From positions 123,010,148 through 123,074,147 of the forward strand of contig CM071598.1 of assembly GCA_036435485.1 (NCBI GenBank): a stretch of 64,000 nt of DNA. The letters run 5' to 3'. The notes under the pieces are model-generated. The model was given only the letters and a program-made list of their open reading frames with translations. It did not search any database and was not told where the DNA came from. The stretch comes from Saposhnikovia divaricata. Lineage: Eukaryota; Streptophyta; Magnoliopsida; Apiales; Apiaceae. Positions 25,016 to 42,107 of the stretch are shown in pieces; within the stretch, counting starts at the first letter, position 1; every line of letters starts with the position of its first letter. The position numbers were made by a program, and so were the translations under genes.

Positions 25016-26224
25016 TATGCCTTTCACTTTTCTAATGGAAAAAAAACTCAAAATTACATGACATTAAAGGTATAACAAATACTTAGATTGATTTTAAAAC
25101 ATAAAATATGTATTTATAATTTCAAGAAAAATAATATTATTAAGTAAAAAAGATTAAATAAATTTTTTTTTCTAAATTTTACATATTTATAATATGTGAA
25201 AGATAAAAGATTGACATCTACACATGATATTTGTAAAAAACATATTTTTTTTGCTTTATTATACCATTTTTATGTTAAAAAAACTCATTTTGATATTTAT
25301 ATCAGTATATAATAATAGTAGATATGACATTAATATTTCACCTTATTTGCTCCATCATGATTTGATCCCTGACCCGAACGGATCGGGTTTGATGCGATAA
25401 TCGAAGAATAGTATAAAAACAATTGGAGATCCAGATGGAATCGGTAATTAGGATATCCCAATCACCGTTCCCTATTCATATTTATAGAAATAATAAGTTT
25501 TTATATATAACTATTAACTAAATTTTATGAATAAAAATATAATCTATGTGTATTATTATAGTTTAAAATTTTTTCTATTTAACTAATTCAAAATTTTCAT
25601 AAGTAAAATATGATATAATAACAATAATTTTCATTTTCATTTATCTTGTATTATAAGTAGATGTTTTTTTTGAATTGTTTTTTAATAAAAAAATTAATTT
25701 AAAACGTATATTATATAACATGATTTATCAAATTAGTTTAACCAAAATTTTATTATAAAGCATATAAAATTTTATTATGAAAAAAAATTACCAATTCCCA
25801 CCCCGAGATTCCCGTTTCCCATTCAAGATGGAGATCGTGGAAAAAATTAATCCTCATTCGAGAATTGGGATAAATTTGAAGGTCAAATTTAGGTTTAGGG
25901 ATCGGAGACAAAAATAACACTACCTAATCCTAAAGAAAGACTAGGTTCGAAATCCAAAATATAGGACATAAGTAACACTACCCGATTTCAGAGTGACCCA
26001 ACGTTCTAATATACGTTCACCTTCTATGCTTCTGCTTACTATTCCTATGTGTTTCTATATTATGTTCAATGTGATAGTACTATTTGTATGCCAATCGATT
26101 CTTAATTTATTTTTATATAAATAGATCAAATTACTGCATATTTTTTTCAACTATTGAAAATGAAAAACCTTATTCATAAATTCATTTGAACTAATATATT
26201 TAAAGCCGAATTATAAGTGTCTTA
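25016..26224. other. AT-rich intergenic sequence
   Basis: No gene was found. Two blocks near 25370-25480 and 25790-25990 share words such as cccgatt/gggatcgg/cccgtttccc, in the style of old dispersed repeats, but no boundaries can be drawn. Confidence 0.4.
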
Positions 26225-26844
26225 TCGATCCCCGAGTTATAATACGAAAGTGGGTGTTTGCACATTAAAATTGATAAAAATAGTTTAATACAATAATATA
26301 TTCTATTTATTTTTTGAAAAACTTAATATCATTAAAAATTTTGTAAACTCCTTTTTTTAAAAACAGAAATGGATCCCACACAAATATATAATATATTTTA
26401 AATTAATAATATGTTGCTTGACTGTCAATTTTTATGTTCTTATCAACTATAAATTATAAAAGAGTTCACATGTAATGTACAATAATAAAAGGGTGTCGAA
26501 AAAATAAAACGTGTTCAACAAATTTTTTACTTTTTATATTAATATTATTTTAACTAATGTTTTATTTATCATCATAATTTTTAATTAAAAAAATTAAGAA
26601 CGTTATATAGAACTAATTATTTATATAATAACTTACACATAACAAAATCTATCGCACATAAATATTGAAAGATACAAAATATTAATCGTATCTTCGCACA
26701 AAACGCAACTTAATTAACCTTTTATATGGTACTCTAACACAATTATCTCAACTACAAAATAATTAAATCTCGACTAACAATATTATCAAATACACAATTT
26801 TAAAAATATTTCAATGCTGCGCATAACGCGGCTTTTTTACCTAG
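26225..26844 (+). mobile_element. small non-autonomous Helitron
   Basis: The 3' end is well formed. A hairpin GCTGCG / CGCGGC with loop CATAA occupies 26816-26832. After a short T-rich spacer come CTAG at 26841-26844 and then T, matching the plant Helitron 3' end (hairpin then CTRR, inserted before T). The 5' end is inferred at TCGATCCCCGAG... near 26225, where TC follows A, and is much less certain. No gene lies inside. Confidence 0.5.
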
Positions 26845-26919
26845 TAAAAATAAGTTAAAAGCCACCTACAGGCTTTTAAAAATGAGAAAAAAGAATGAAT
26901 TCTTAAATTTTTAATTTTT

Positions 26920-27435
26920 TTAAAAAAATCTTTGTTCTTTAACCGACGGGGCTTCCACCGGTTTTTCCATTGAAAAGCCCCAAATTCTTTCTTTTGTTTT
27001 GTTTGATTTGTGTCTTTCAATAATCTCCCTTTTTGGGTAAGGATTTATATCCTTTTGGTTTGCTTTGGATTGTTTTTCTAGATCTACATTATCGGAGCTT
27101 CCGGTTTTCTTTCTTCTTCGATTCAAGCGAAGCTTGTTGGATTTGAGAGTTAACCGCCTTATCTTGTGGTTTCGTTTGTCAGATCTAAGTTTTTTGGATT
27201 TTCTTTGGCATTTTCAATTTGTTTTTATTTCGATTTTCGGCTTGTATTCTTCAGTTTGGTTTCTCTCCTTTGTGAGAGGTTTGTTATTCGCTTCTTAATT
27301 GTGAGCGGGGGTCTTGATTTAGTGATGAAATTTTGTATGGGATTGCAGTTCTGGTCGATAGCTCCATCTGGGCATGATGAAGAGAGTACTAGTAATCCAA
27401 CGAGAATGCATGAAGTGGGTACTTGTATTTGTATA
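26920..27435 (+). pseudogene. gene-like fragment: 5' UTR-like leader, intron end and short exon
   Basis: Base composition rises above that of the surrounding AT-rich DNA. The segment has pyrimidine-rich leader-like sequence (26930-27150), a plausible acceptor (gggattgcag at 27338-27347) and a short exon-like block (27348-27410, ttctggtcgatagctcc...). Its best frame (within 27166-27549) reads FWSIAPSGHDEESTSNPT. A donor-like gtgggt follows near 27416. I do not recognise the gene. It may be a captured or dying promoter and first exons of a host gene, or an unrecognised first exon. No downstream exons were found before SAE2. Confidence 0.3.
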
Positions 27436-27728
27436 TACATTATCTTCAAAATATCGTTTAACTGTCTCTTCATGAGAACAAACGATTGCAATTTACTATT
27501 TGTTCGATTCGATCATTGGTGTAGATGCCATATGACTTTTTATTATTGAATTAACACCTTTATTCTTAAAAAAAAATGAATCTTCAGAATTTTAATTTTT
27601 GATATCTTTTTTGATATTTTTACTTAAAAACTCTTTTTTTTTTCAAATTTTTAATTAAGAATTCATATAAAAAATTTCTCGATGATGCTCTAAACAATTA
27701 AAAATAAGTTAATATAAAACAATTGAAA

Positions 27729-28413
27729 ATAGGCAAGTATACGGAAAATGGACTTTTATATTACAATTTGAATGAAAATGGTCTAAAATATCACTATTCA
27801 GAAAAATGGCCTTCCTATCACTATAAAGCGCATGTTAATCATGCATTTATGGAAAAAAGTGAAACACTGTTGTTTCGTTGTTGGGCCAAGGAATTGGGCT
27901 GGAAAATTTTCTGAGAAGACGCATTTGAGTGATGCGTTGGTAGAGTGAAAACGCATGTGAATCATGCGTTGGTGCCATACACGCATATTCAAGATGCGTT
28001 TTTAAATTTTTTTTTTTGAAAAAATTATTTTTTGCATCAAATCTGAAAATTAGTAAAAACGTATTTTAAAAATGCGTTTTCAAAAAAAGCTTTTTAATGA
28101 TGCGTTTTTGTGTGATACAAAGGACCATTTTTCAAATTTGTGAGGCTCATGCGTTGGTGCCATACACGCATATTCAAGATGTGTTTTTAATTTTTTTTTT
28201 TGGAAAAATTATTTTTTGCATCAAATATGAAAATTAGTAAAAACGTATTTTAAAAATGCGTTTTCAAAAAAACGCTTTTTAATGATGCGTTTTTGTGTGA
28301 TACAAAAGACCTTTTTTTTTCAAATTTGTGATATTTTGGACCATTATACTCTAAATTGTGATAGAAAGGACCATTACTCCAAATATGCCGAACAAAAAAA
28401 TATAGGCAAGTAT
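27729..28413. mobile_element. Mutator-like MITE with 12-bp flanking duplication
   Basis: The 12-mer ataggcaagtat occurs at 27729-27740 and again at 28402-28413. Inside, the first 60 or so bases (to about 27800, ending ctaaaatatcac) and the last 60 or so (from about 28328, gtgatattttggacc) are imperfect inverted repeats. Plant Mutator-like elements make 9-11-bp duplications, so this size is near that class. No coding frame. Confidence 0.6.
27963..28320. repeat. internal 185-bp tandem duplication in the MITE
   Basis: The block starting catgcgttggtgccatacac at 27963 is repeated at 28148 with few differences. Both copies contain a poly-T run and acgtattttaaaaatgcgtt. Confidence 0.85.
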
Positions 28414-28560
28414 AAAAATGACGATACAATATTATCTAATGCAACTGAACAGCTAATGCCGCCAAACGCCAAACACTTTGCATCCATCTCGTCTCTTCAA
28501 ATTCTTCTTTTTTTTTTTTTTTTCTTTTCAAAATGAAGAGTAATAAAATGGGGTGGTGAG

Positions 28561-29216
28561 TAGGGGTGGGAATCGGATAATACGGAACCGTATATGGCCA
28601 TATCCGTATCCGGATCCGGCAACCAGTAATGATATCCGAATCCGTATCCGGATCCCGAAATATCCGGTTAAACCGGATACGGATAATATCCGAACGAATC
28701 CGGATGATATATCCGGATCCGCCACTTACAGTCTTGGTTGTCCAAAATTATTGCGTGAGGAGGGAATTGAACCCGAGTGCTTCTCCTTTTGCTTTTCTAA
28801 ATTCCTAATGCCAAACTTAAACCATTTAGGCTACCTGATTGTTGTGTTACAATGCTTAATAATTAATCATAACTTAGTATAAACATGCTTATATTTGTAT
28901 TCTTAATAATTAATGATAACTATATTATTATATTATCTTGATAGAATGATAGGCATGCTTATATTTTGTAATTATATATTAAAATATATATTATATATTA
29001 AAAATATATTAAAAATATATATTATATATAATTCATTCGAATCGGATATTTTCGGATACGGAGACGCCAATATCCATATCCGCATCCTAAACTCCCGGAT
29101 TCAGATACGGATAATATCTGGTTGACTTCGAATACGGATAATATCCGCTTTTTTCCGAATACAAACACAGATATTTCGGACGGATATCGAATTTTCCGAA
29201 TTTTTTTCCAGCCCTA
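28561..29216. mobile_element. hAT-like MITE (656 bp)
   Basis: The ends are TAGGGGTGG and CCAGCCCTA, near-perfect inverted repeats. The flanks are gtggtgag (28553-28560) and atggtgag (29217-29224), an 8-bp duplication with one mismatch, which is the hAT size. The two arms are full of ggatatccg/cggataat words in opposite orientation, so the arms are long inverted repeats. The middle holds a tRNA-like block, listed separately. The short frame at 28553-28882 is not a gene. Confidence 0.65.
28735..28850 (-). repeat. tRNA-like / SINE-like segment with Pol III boxes
   Basis: On the minus strand an A-box-like TAGCCTAAATGG (28833-28822) is followed 59 bp later by a B-box-like GGGTTCAATTCCC (28774-28762). 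The B box is a strong match to GGTTCAANTCC. Spacing and context suggest a relic tRNA gene (long variable arm type) or the head of a SINE. No intact cloverleaf was proved. Confidence 0.5.
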
Positions 29217-29224
29217 ATGGTGAG

Positions 29225-29461
29225 GAAGAGGGTGAATAATATTTATTTTTAAATCGGGTTCAACCAAAATCTATATTTTTCTTTTCTTTAATAATTTAAT
29301 TAATTAATTGGGCACCGTAGAAAAGCTCCCAAGATTCCCCAAGAACTATATTCTCCACCCCCCTCTTTTTATTACTCAGTAACCCAAAAAACCCTCCATT
29401 TTGTCACTCAATTTGTATATATATTTTTGAAGCCGTAGAGTAACTCATTTTGGTCTTCTCA
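29225..29461 (+). promoter_or_regulatory. upstream and 5' UTR region of SAE2
   Basis: This is the 240 bp before the SAE2 ATG. A TA-rich TATA-like tract lies at 29416-29426 (gtatatatat). Pyrimidine-rich leader-like sequence lies at 29330-29400. The start of transcription cannot be placed. The hAT-like MITE ends only 245 bp before the ATG. Confidence 0.4.
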
Positions 29462-35437
<5,976 letters not shown>

Positions 35438-36027
35438 AATACTCAGGTTCAGTAGATAACATATCACATCTTAGTTCTGTATCATTTTAGGGAGAATCTT
35501 TATTGTCTTTTATATGAAGAAGTGAATATGTTAGGCTAAGATCAAGTTCCTTTGAGCTAAGATACATGTATCTAATCATCATATATAGCACCATTTGTTT
35601 TCGTTGACTTTTGCCAGATATTGTAGCTGGCTACTAACACATTGTTAAAAATGGTGGCATCTACTCTTAGGCTAGATCAATCAATTGAAAGGTGGCAAGA
35701 AGGGGACAACGTTCAACTATACAAGAAGGGGCAAGAAGGGGACAATGTTTGGTTCTAATCTTTGTCTAAGTGCTGATCAATCTTGATCTGACAAATTAAT
35801 AGGCTAGATCAATTTGGGAGTTACCGGACATCAAGAAGTGCATGTTGGGCAAATATTGCTGTTCCGTAATGCTCTTCGGTACAATGAATTTCTTCCATAT
35901 TTAAATTTACGTCCTGCGGAGTAGGCTGTCATCTAGTCAAGAAAAAGCTGACTACTGATTTACAAGAAAGTTTTCGTAAATATATTATTTATTTAACTGA
36001 AAATCATCAATTATCCATCAATATCAA
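35438..36027 (+). other. SAE2 3' UTR and downstream sequence
   Basis: After the TAG stop there is no further coding sequence. The 3' UTR probably covers the first 200-300 bp; no strict AATAAA was noted close by. A short duplicated phrase (aagaaggggacaa) occurs at 35697-35745. Confidence 0.45.
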
Positions 36028-36605
36028 TCTATACTATGATATAAAAATAGAAACATTAAAAGTTTGGTCGGTCGGTACGGTACCTGTTGATTTTACTTAT
36101 TTACCCTTACTTAATTAGAGATAAAATTTATCCTACTTACAATATTTTTTATATTTTATATAATTAAAAATTTTATTTTTCATAAACAACTAATACATTT
36201 TCGTTTTAAGGTTAAAATATTACCTTTTCTATTTTCAATAACTAAATAATTTCCTTTTTAAGTAAATTAAATATTTTTTTATATTTTATCTGACTAAAAT
36301 TTCTCCTTACTAATCAATTTCCTTTTTCAGGTTAAACATATTACCTTTCTATTTTTCAATAATTTCTTTTTTAGGTTAAGTACAATATCTTTTATATTTT
36401 ATCTAACTAAAAGTTCTCTTTTTTTAAAAAACAGTACGAGCAATTTTGTTTAATAAAATAACATAATTATATTATAATTACTATTAACTAATTAATTATC
36501 TTTTTCAGCCAAAACACGTTACCTTTTCTCTTCACTCAACTATAATATCTCTTTTTCTATATCACAGACGATTCTATATAATTAAAATAAAATATTAATA
36601 TTATA
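36028..36605. repeat. AT-rich repetitive DNA, possible Helitron 5' end, left of element A
   Basis: TCTATACTATGATATAAAAA at 36028 follows an A and resembles the 5' TC-starting end of plant Helitrons. The next 500 bp contain recurring ttacctttt and aactaaaa phrases. The same phrases continue right of element A at 43544-44700, so element A sits within this repeat. No gene. Confidence 0.35.
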
Positions 36606-36610
36606 ATACT
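36606..36610. repeat. left target-site duplication atact
   Basis: The bases atact flank the 5' end of element A and recur at 43539-43543. Confidence 0.8.
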
Positions 36611-36873
36611 TGATAATTGGATTTCATATCCACTTTGAATGCTTCGTATCGGCTTAAATTGATTACTTGACCTCAAGTGTGTGGTGTTTTGACGTGTTTT
36701 TAGTGAGTTTGTGCAGGACTACAAGCTAGAGGCAGGAAGTTACTTTTCCATGATTATTTGGTGGTTTTGAACTCAGGAACTGAAGGACGGGAACTTGCAA
36801 GAGAATCGAAGTGAAAAGAAACAAAGCCTGAAATTTTTCCAGAAGCAGAGAGCGCGGGCGCGCTTGGGAGAGC
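36611..36873 (+). mobile_element. truncated 5' LTR of element A
   Basis: This matches the start of the 3' LTR (42108 onward) almost base for base up to cgcgcttgggagagc. It then switches abruptly to CACTA transposase sequence. The lost part includes the promoter, primer site and most of gag. Confidence 0.85.
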
Positions 36874-38035
36874 TGCATGTATACGTCTATACTGTTCAAA
36901 GGAGAATCTGGACCAGATATTAACGTTGAAAGAATCAAATTTTCTTGTTTCATGCTAAGCCAAGGTGGGAGATTATAGTTTACTAGTAGAATTGGCCATG
37001 TACTATGACTAGCTTTTGTACGATATGGACAGAATTCATCAGCAGCTGCACCTAGTCTTATGTTTCGAATTTCCGACGAAAAATCAGGATAGTTAGCATC
37101 CATTGTCTTCCATGCTTCCGCGTCTCCTGGATGCCTTAATTTCCCATCTTTTATCCGTTCGGTTGCATGCCATGTCATGAGCTTCGAAAATTCTTTGCAC
37201 ATGAACATCCTTTGCAACCTTGGTATTAAAGGGAAGTATCTCATCACATTTGCTGGAACCTTGCTAATCAACTTCTCTGGATCATTAACAACAACAGACC
37301 CTTTCTTTTCTTGTAAATTCCACCTTGAAACCCCACAATGATCACAGACTTGTTTATCTTTATTTGTGCCCCAATACAACATGCAACTATTAGGACATGC
37401 ATGTATTTTCTGATAATCAAGACCTAATTCTTTGATGATGTTCTTTGCAGCATTGAAGGATAAAGGCACATTGGCTTCCGGAAATGCATCTTTTATAAGT
37501 ACTAGTAAATCTCCAAAGGCCGACTCGGTAATTCCATGAATACACACTTTAAATGATAAAGTCTAATCATAAAACTCAACCGAGAAAAATTTGTGCAGCC
37601 CGGATATAATGGTTGTTTTCCCTCTTCGACAAGGCGATAAAACTTTCTAGCAGATGGATTTGGTCCTTGTTCTACATTCTGAAACCTTCTACCCGTGCAG
37701 TCAAACATCGCTTGTAAATTATCTCCGAAAGCAGTCCTAGTGTCATAATCCTTGAAATCGGCACTATTTTTTACTTGGACTTGTGAAACCTTACAAATCC
37801 AATGGACACATAACAAAGAAGGCCCTCTGCATATGAGATGATCATATATTACATCTCGAAGATGCCATTTGCGATCATTACAATCTTTGCAGGGACACTT
37901 CATTTCATCCCCTACTGAATAAAGGGGAAATGCGTTTTCCATAAACGATTTTATCCCCTTTATATACTCTGTACTATATCTTCGAAGTCCTATCCAGTTA
38001 CCATCACTATCTGGATAGTCGCTATCAGGTTCCAT
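36874..38035 (-). pseudogene. CACTA transposase, N-terminal part (tnp2 type)
   Basis: The frame 38035-37502 starts MEPDSDYPDSDGNWIGLRRY and carries a Cys/His-rich transposase-associated domain (CPCKDCNDRKWH, then DHLICRGP). The frame 37547-36874 holds tnp2-like sequence: FGDLLVLIKDAFPEANVPLSF, CPNSCMLYWGTNKD, CDHCGVSRW, ATERIKDGKLRHPGDAEAW, NYNLPPWLSMKQENLIL and the start of the IDVYMQ motif. There is a shift between the two frames near 37540. The protein ends exactly at the deletion junction, and the residues after IDVYMQ are LTR sequence read in frame. It would bind element ends and cut DNA if complete. Confidence 0.88.
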
Positions 38036-39233
38036 ATCTAAAACCTAGGTCCTCCGAAGATTGCACCTATAAAGTATAAACCCCAAAGTAATTAAATCTA
38101 CATATCGGTTCAATATACGTAGTAAAATATTAACTAGTTTGAGACCATACCATATTAATATTAACTATCAAACCAGATGGTAGCCGAACCAAATGGCCAC
38201 GACACCCTATAAATTTATTATTCCTATAGGCTACAGATCAAATAAACTTAAGCAAGTAAGTGAGGCGAATATTATCGTATTCTAATATTTTTTAATCAAG
38301 CATAAAATCCTTCCTCTCATTATTACAATCCTTCCTCTCATTATTATAATGTAAGCAGTTAGCATTGTAAGAAACCTAAGGAGAGCCAGTCCTTGTAGAA
38401 TCATGAAATCCTCGGTCTCCAGTATATCTTCACTTCACATTAAGATATAACCACGAACTTGAATCTCCTCAACCAAACTATTTAGGGTCTATACCGTCTG
38501 TTTAGCAGTTCAAGTGTTTAACTATGAAGGCGGTGACAGAAGCAGGATTAACTTGTGGAAAATGTAAAAGCACAGTACTTGGTAAATTTATATAGTTGTT
38601 GTCTACAACTTAACAAATTGAAAGTTGAAGGGTTCTTAAAAAACAAACGACATGCCTACATACACAAATTTGCCAAGTTTCTTTCTCTCCAATCAGACCA
38701 ACAGAAAAGATTTTGTTGTAATCCCAATTAACTTATATTGCTCTATCAATTTTCAAGTAAAAATAACAATAGAGCTCATTCACTTAAGTAGTAATTAAGT
38801 GTTAAGCACAAAAGAGATACACCTCAAAATACACTTAACAAACATGCAGACACAAAGCAAAAAAAGAGAGGGTAAAATCATACATAAACAACATCAAAAT
38901 CTCTAATTAAAAACATCAAAAAATAAAAAAAATACCTAATTTAGTAATCTTATTCTTAAGCAAGTGTATACCATCTAGTACCTTACTAGCAGCTCCAAAG
39001 CCCAAATATAACTTTTTACAAGATTCCCCCAATTTCGAAACCCTAATTGCAAACAGCTCCACAGAATCCTGAGAGAGAGAGAGAGAGACAAATACCTGTT
39101 AGTTCAATGTTGATTAGATTCAGAGAGAGAGCGGGGGGAGAGACTGAGAGGGGGAGAGAGAGAGAGAGAGAGAGAGGGAGGGAGAGGAGGGAGGGAGAGA
39201 GAGGGGGAGGGAGTGAGAGAGGGAGAGAGGGGG

Positions 39234-39276
<43 letters not shown>

Positions 39277-40030
39277 GAGAGACAAAAGAGAGAGACGACG
39301 GCGACACCGAGAGCACCCAGAGACGAAATAGAGATAGGGATGAGTGTTTGACTGTTTGGATAAGTGGGTTATGAGGGTAACGAGCGGGGTTATCTATTTT
39401 CGTTTTGGGGAGAAACGAATGTACTCCACATTGGCAGTTCTAATATATTATTAGTTTTTAATTTATTTTTTAATCATTTTTCATAATTTTTAAAAAGTCA
39501 TACAAAATATATGTTATATATTTATATATAAATTTTAGTGATAAAAATATTCTAAATTTTTTACTATATTAATTCTTATATTTTAGTGAGAGAAACCATC
39601 TAAATATATTATATTATTTTCATAACATATTTATTTTATTTAGTACTTATTATTATTATATGAATTTCTAAAATTAATATTTAATCCAAATAAGGAGTTC
39701 GTTAATTTAAAATCAAAGAGGGTTTTCATTTTCCGGAAATTGGGTTAAAGAGTAATAGATTTATTAATTAAAAGTTATTAAAAAAATAAATATTAGTATT
39801 AAAATTTTTAAAAAAATAGTAAAATTCAAAAACTAGTATTACCTATTGTAACACCACGGTGTGGTGTTACATTTCACGTAACACCGTAATTTCAGAGTAA
39901 CACTAGATATATGGCTAATGTAACACCAATCGAGCGGTGTTACAATAGGTATGAACTTTACTAGCTATTGTAACACTATTTGTGTAACGCTTACAAAAAA
40001 ACATTACAGTAGCCCACTTATGGCGTAGTG
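38036..40030 (-). other. CACTA 5' non-coding region with terminal and subterminal repeats
   Basis: This region has no gene. It contains the GA tract at 39073-39275 and, at 39847-39990, several copies of tgtaacacc in both orientations that could bind transposase. The terminal repeat ends at 40030. Confidence 0.65.
39073..39275. repeat. (GA)n-rich microsatellite
   Basis: Imperfect GA/GGA tracts lie in the CACTA 5' region. All long frames across it are low-complexity artefacts. Confidence 0.95.
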
Positions 40031-41232
40031 TCAGCAGCCGCGGAAGACGGAGAATTGCAGGAACAACAACTAGAGCGCGCCCACGTCCCAAGAAGCGCAC
40101 CCGCGCCTCAAGAAGCGCACCCGCGCCTTCTTCAGAAACAGAAAAGGTAATTCTTGATTTGACAGCTGACCAGTTGGATGGCGAAGCGAAAAAGAGCAAA
40201 AATTCTGCTGAAAAATCTACTCCGGAGCAGACTACAGATAGCAATCAGGCTATCCTCCTCCTCCATATCCAAAAAGACTCCAAAAGCAGATGTTAGACAA
40301 GTAGTTTGCCAAGTTTCTAGAGGTTTTCAAGAAGTTGCATATCAACATACCTTTTGCGGAAGCTCTAAAACAGATGCCGAGCTATGCTAGGTTCATGAAG
40401 GGTATTCTATCACGAAAATTGAAACTCGAGGAATTGGAAATTGTTGCGTTGACAGAAGAATGCAGTGCTATCTTGCAACATAAACTGCCCCTAAAACTTA
40501 AGGATCCAGGAAGGTTTACAATACCGTGCACCATAGGCGACTTATCTTTTGACAAGTGCTTGTGTGACTTGGGAGCTAGTATCAATCTAATGCCATTGTC
40601 GGTCTTCATGCAACTTGGTCTACCTGATCCAGAACTTACAAACATCTCCATATAGCTGGCTGATCAGTCGATCACATATCCGAGAGGTATACTGGAGGAT
40701 GTCTTGGTTAAAGTGGATAAGCTCATCTTCCCTGCTGATTTTGTTATTCTAGACTTTGAGGAGGATAAGAAGATTCCCATCATCTTGGGAAGACCATTTC
40801 TAGCTACGGGCTCGATGTGCAAAAAGGAGAGTTTACTATGAAAGTGCATGATCAGAAAGTCACTTTCAATGTGTTCAAGGCAACAAAATAACCGTCAGAT
40901 TCAGCGGAGTGTTTCAAGATGGACGTTGTTGATAATATTATGAAGGAGATGGAACAGCTAAAAAAATCAGATTCCGTGGAAAAAGCTTCAAGAGGGATTT
41001 TTGGCATTGAGAATGAAGAAAGAAAGGGCTATTTCAGTTGTTGGATGCAACTCCATGGGAAAAAAGAATTGACATTCTGCATAAGTGTCGTGGGCTAGCT
41101 GATTCTAATAATTTTCAGGTGCTACGTAAGTTGTCAAGTGAGGAAGCTTTTGCACTTGAACTCAAGCCACTACCACCCGAGGAGCCACCACCGGATTCGC
41201 CACCCGAGGAGGGTGATCCTGCTGACAGTTAG
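40031..41232 (+). pseudogene. gag tail and aspartic protease of element A (broken)
   Basis: Pieces on the plus strand match the 891-aa protein of element B along the region after its Gln-rich stretch. They include DQLDGE, EKSTPEQ, the helix EALKQMPSYARFMKGILSRK (in 40335-40655) and the protease motif CLCDLGASINLMPL with the active Asp. A TAG at 40653-40655 follows NISI; the frame then continues LADQSITYPRG, LGRPFLATG and breaks again near 40810. The end piece (41038-41232) is Pro/Glu-rich. No RT follows. GC-rich repeats (agcgcacccgcgcct) lie at 40070-40130. Confidence 0.8.
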
Positions 41233-42107
41233 GTATGTTTTCTACTATCCTTTTTATTGCCTTCAATGGGGACATTGAATATTTCAAGTTTGGGGGTGAT
41301 TTGAGGATTAGTAGTAGTAGACTCTTTGTTCCTGTAGAAATCATATTGCATGTGTAGTAGTAGTTTCATTCATATTATTGCATGACTGTTACATGTAGAG
41401 CACTTTGTTTGCATATTTGTTTTATGTATTCTATGTGAGTCCATTTAGTTGCATTTGAATAGAATATTTCATGATCCCGTAGGACTTCGCTATTTCCGTT
41501 TGGTAGGTCGATGTTGATTTGAGTGTGGTAATGATGAATAAAGGGTTGACTTAAGTTCTTATGAATTAAGTTCTAGGGGACTTTGTGCCTAGTGACCTAA
41601 GGCTTTTTCGGTCTGGGATCCACTAACCTAACGCTCGCTACATGGGTATTATTGCATAAGTCTTTAGGAGCCTCATCCATTGCACGGTCAAATAAGCATG
41701 TGTGTTGTGTTATGTGTCGTTGTTTGTTTAGTAATTTAGCATGAATCCTTGTCTAACTCGAATGATGATGGAGGTGTCTCTAAGTTATGAAGTGTTTAAC
41801 GTTCATTCTATTTATAAACCTGTGATTGTTTCGGCAAAGAATAAGCTATGATTTTGATCTAGTGTTGGGAGTATATCTGAGGAGCATAGCACACACCCAC
41901 GTTTTTATTCATGTAATGTTAGTATACGGGGATTTAGTCGAGCTCTGTTTGGAGTTATTGCATTCTCTGAGATATTTGCTTACTGAATTGGTTATGGTTA
42001 ATCCGAGGGGATCTTTGCATTTTCATTCAGTTGCATTCATGCATTGCATTTGTATGTGCCGAGTCTGTTTATGCTTGAGGACAAGCATCGGTTTAAGTTT
42101 GGGGGTG
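41233..42107 (+). other. 3' non-coding internal region and polypurine tract of element A
   Basis: No gene. The phrases gacaagcatcggtttaagtt and gtttgggggtg end this region and are shared with element B. The second is the polypurine tract at 42097-42107, directly before the 3' LTR. Confidence 0.65.

Larger units (their letters stand above)
36874..40030 (-). mobile_element. truncated CACTA (En/Spm-like) transposon
   Basis: On the minus strand the 5' terminus is CACTACGCCATAAGTGGGC, ending at 40030. Subterminal palindromes built from tgtaacacc/ggtgttaca follow (39847-39990), and then the N-terminal part of a transposase. The 3' half, including its terminal repeat, is missing: transposase coding runs straight into LTR sequence at 36873/36874. 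Confidence 0.8.

Noticed and set aside
39043..39331. Arg-Glu and Ser-Leu repeat frames
   Set aside because: GA microsatellite in the CACTA 5' region.
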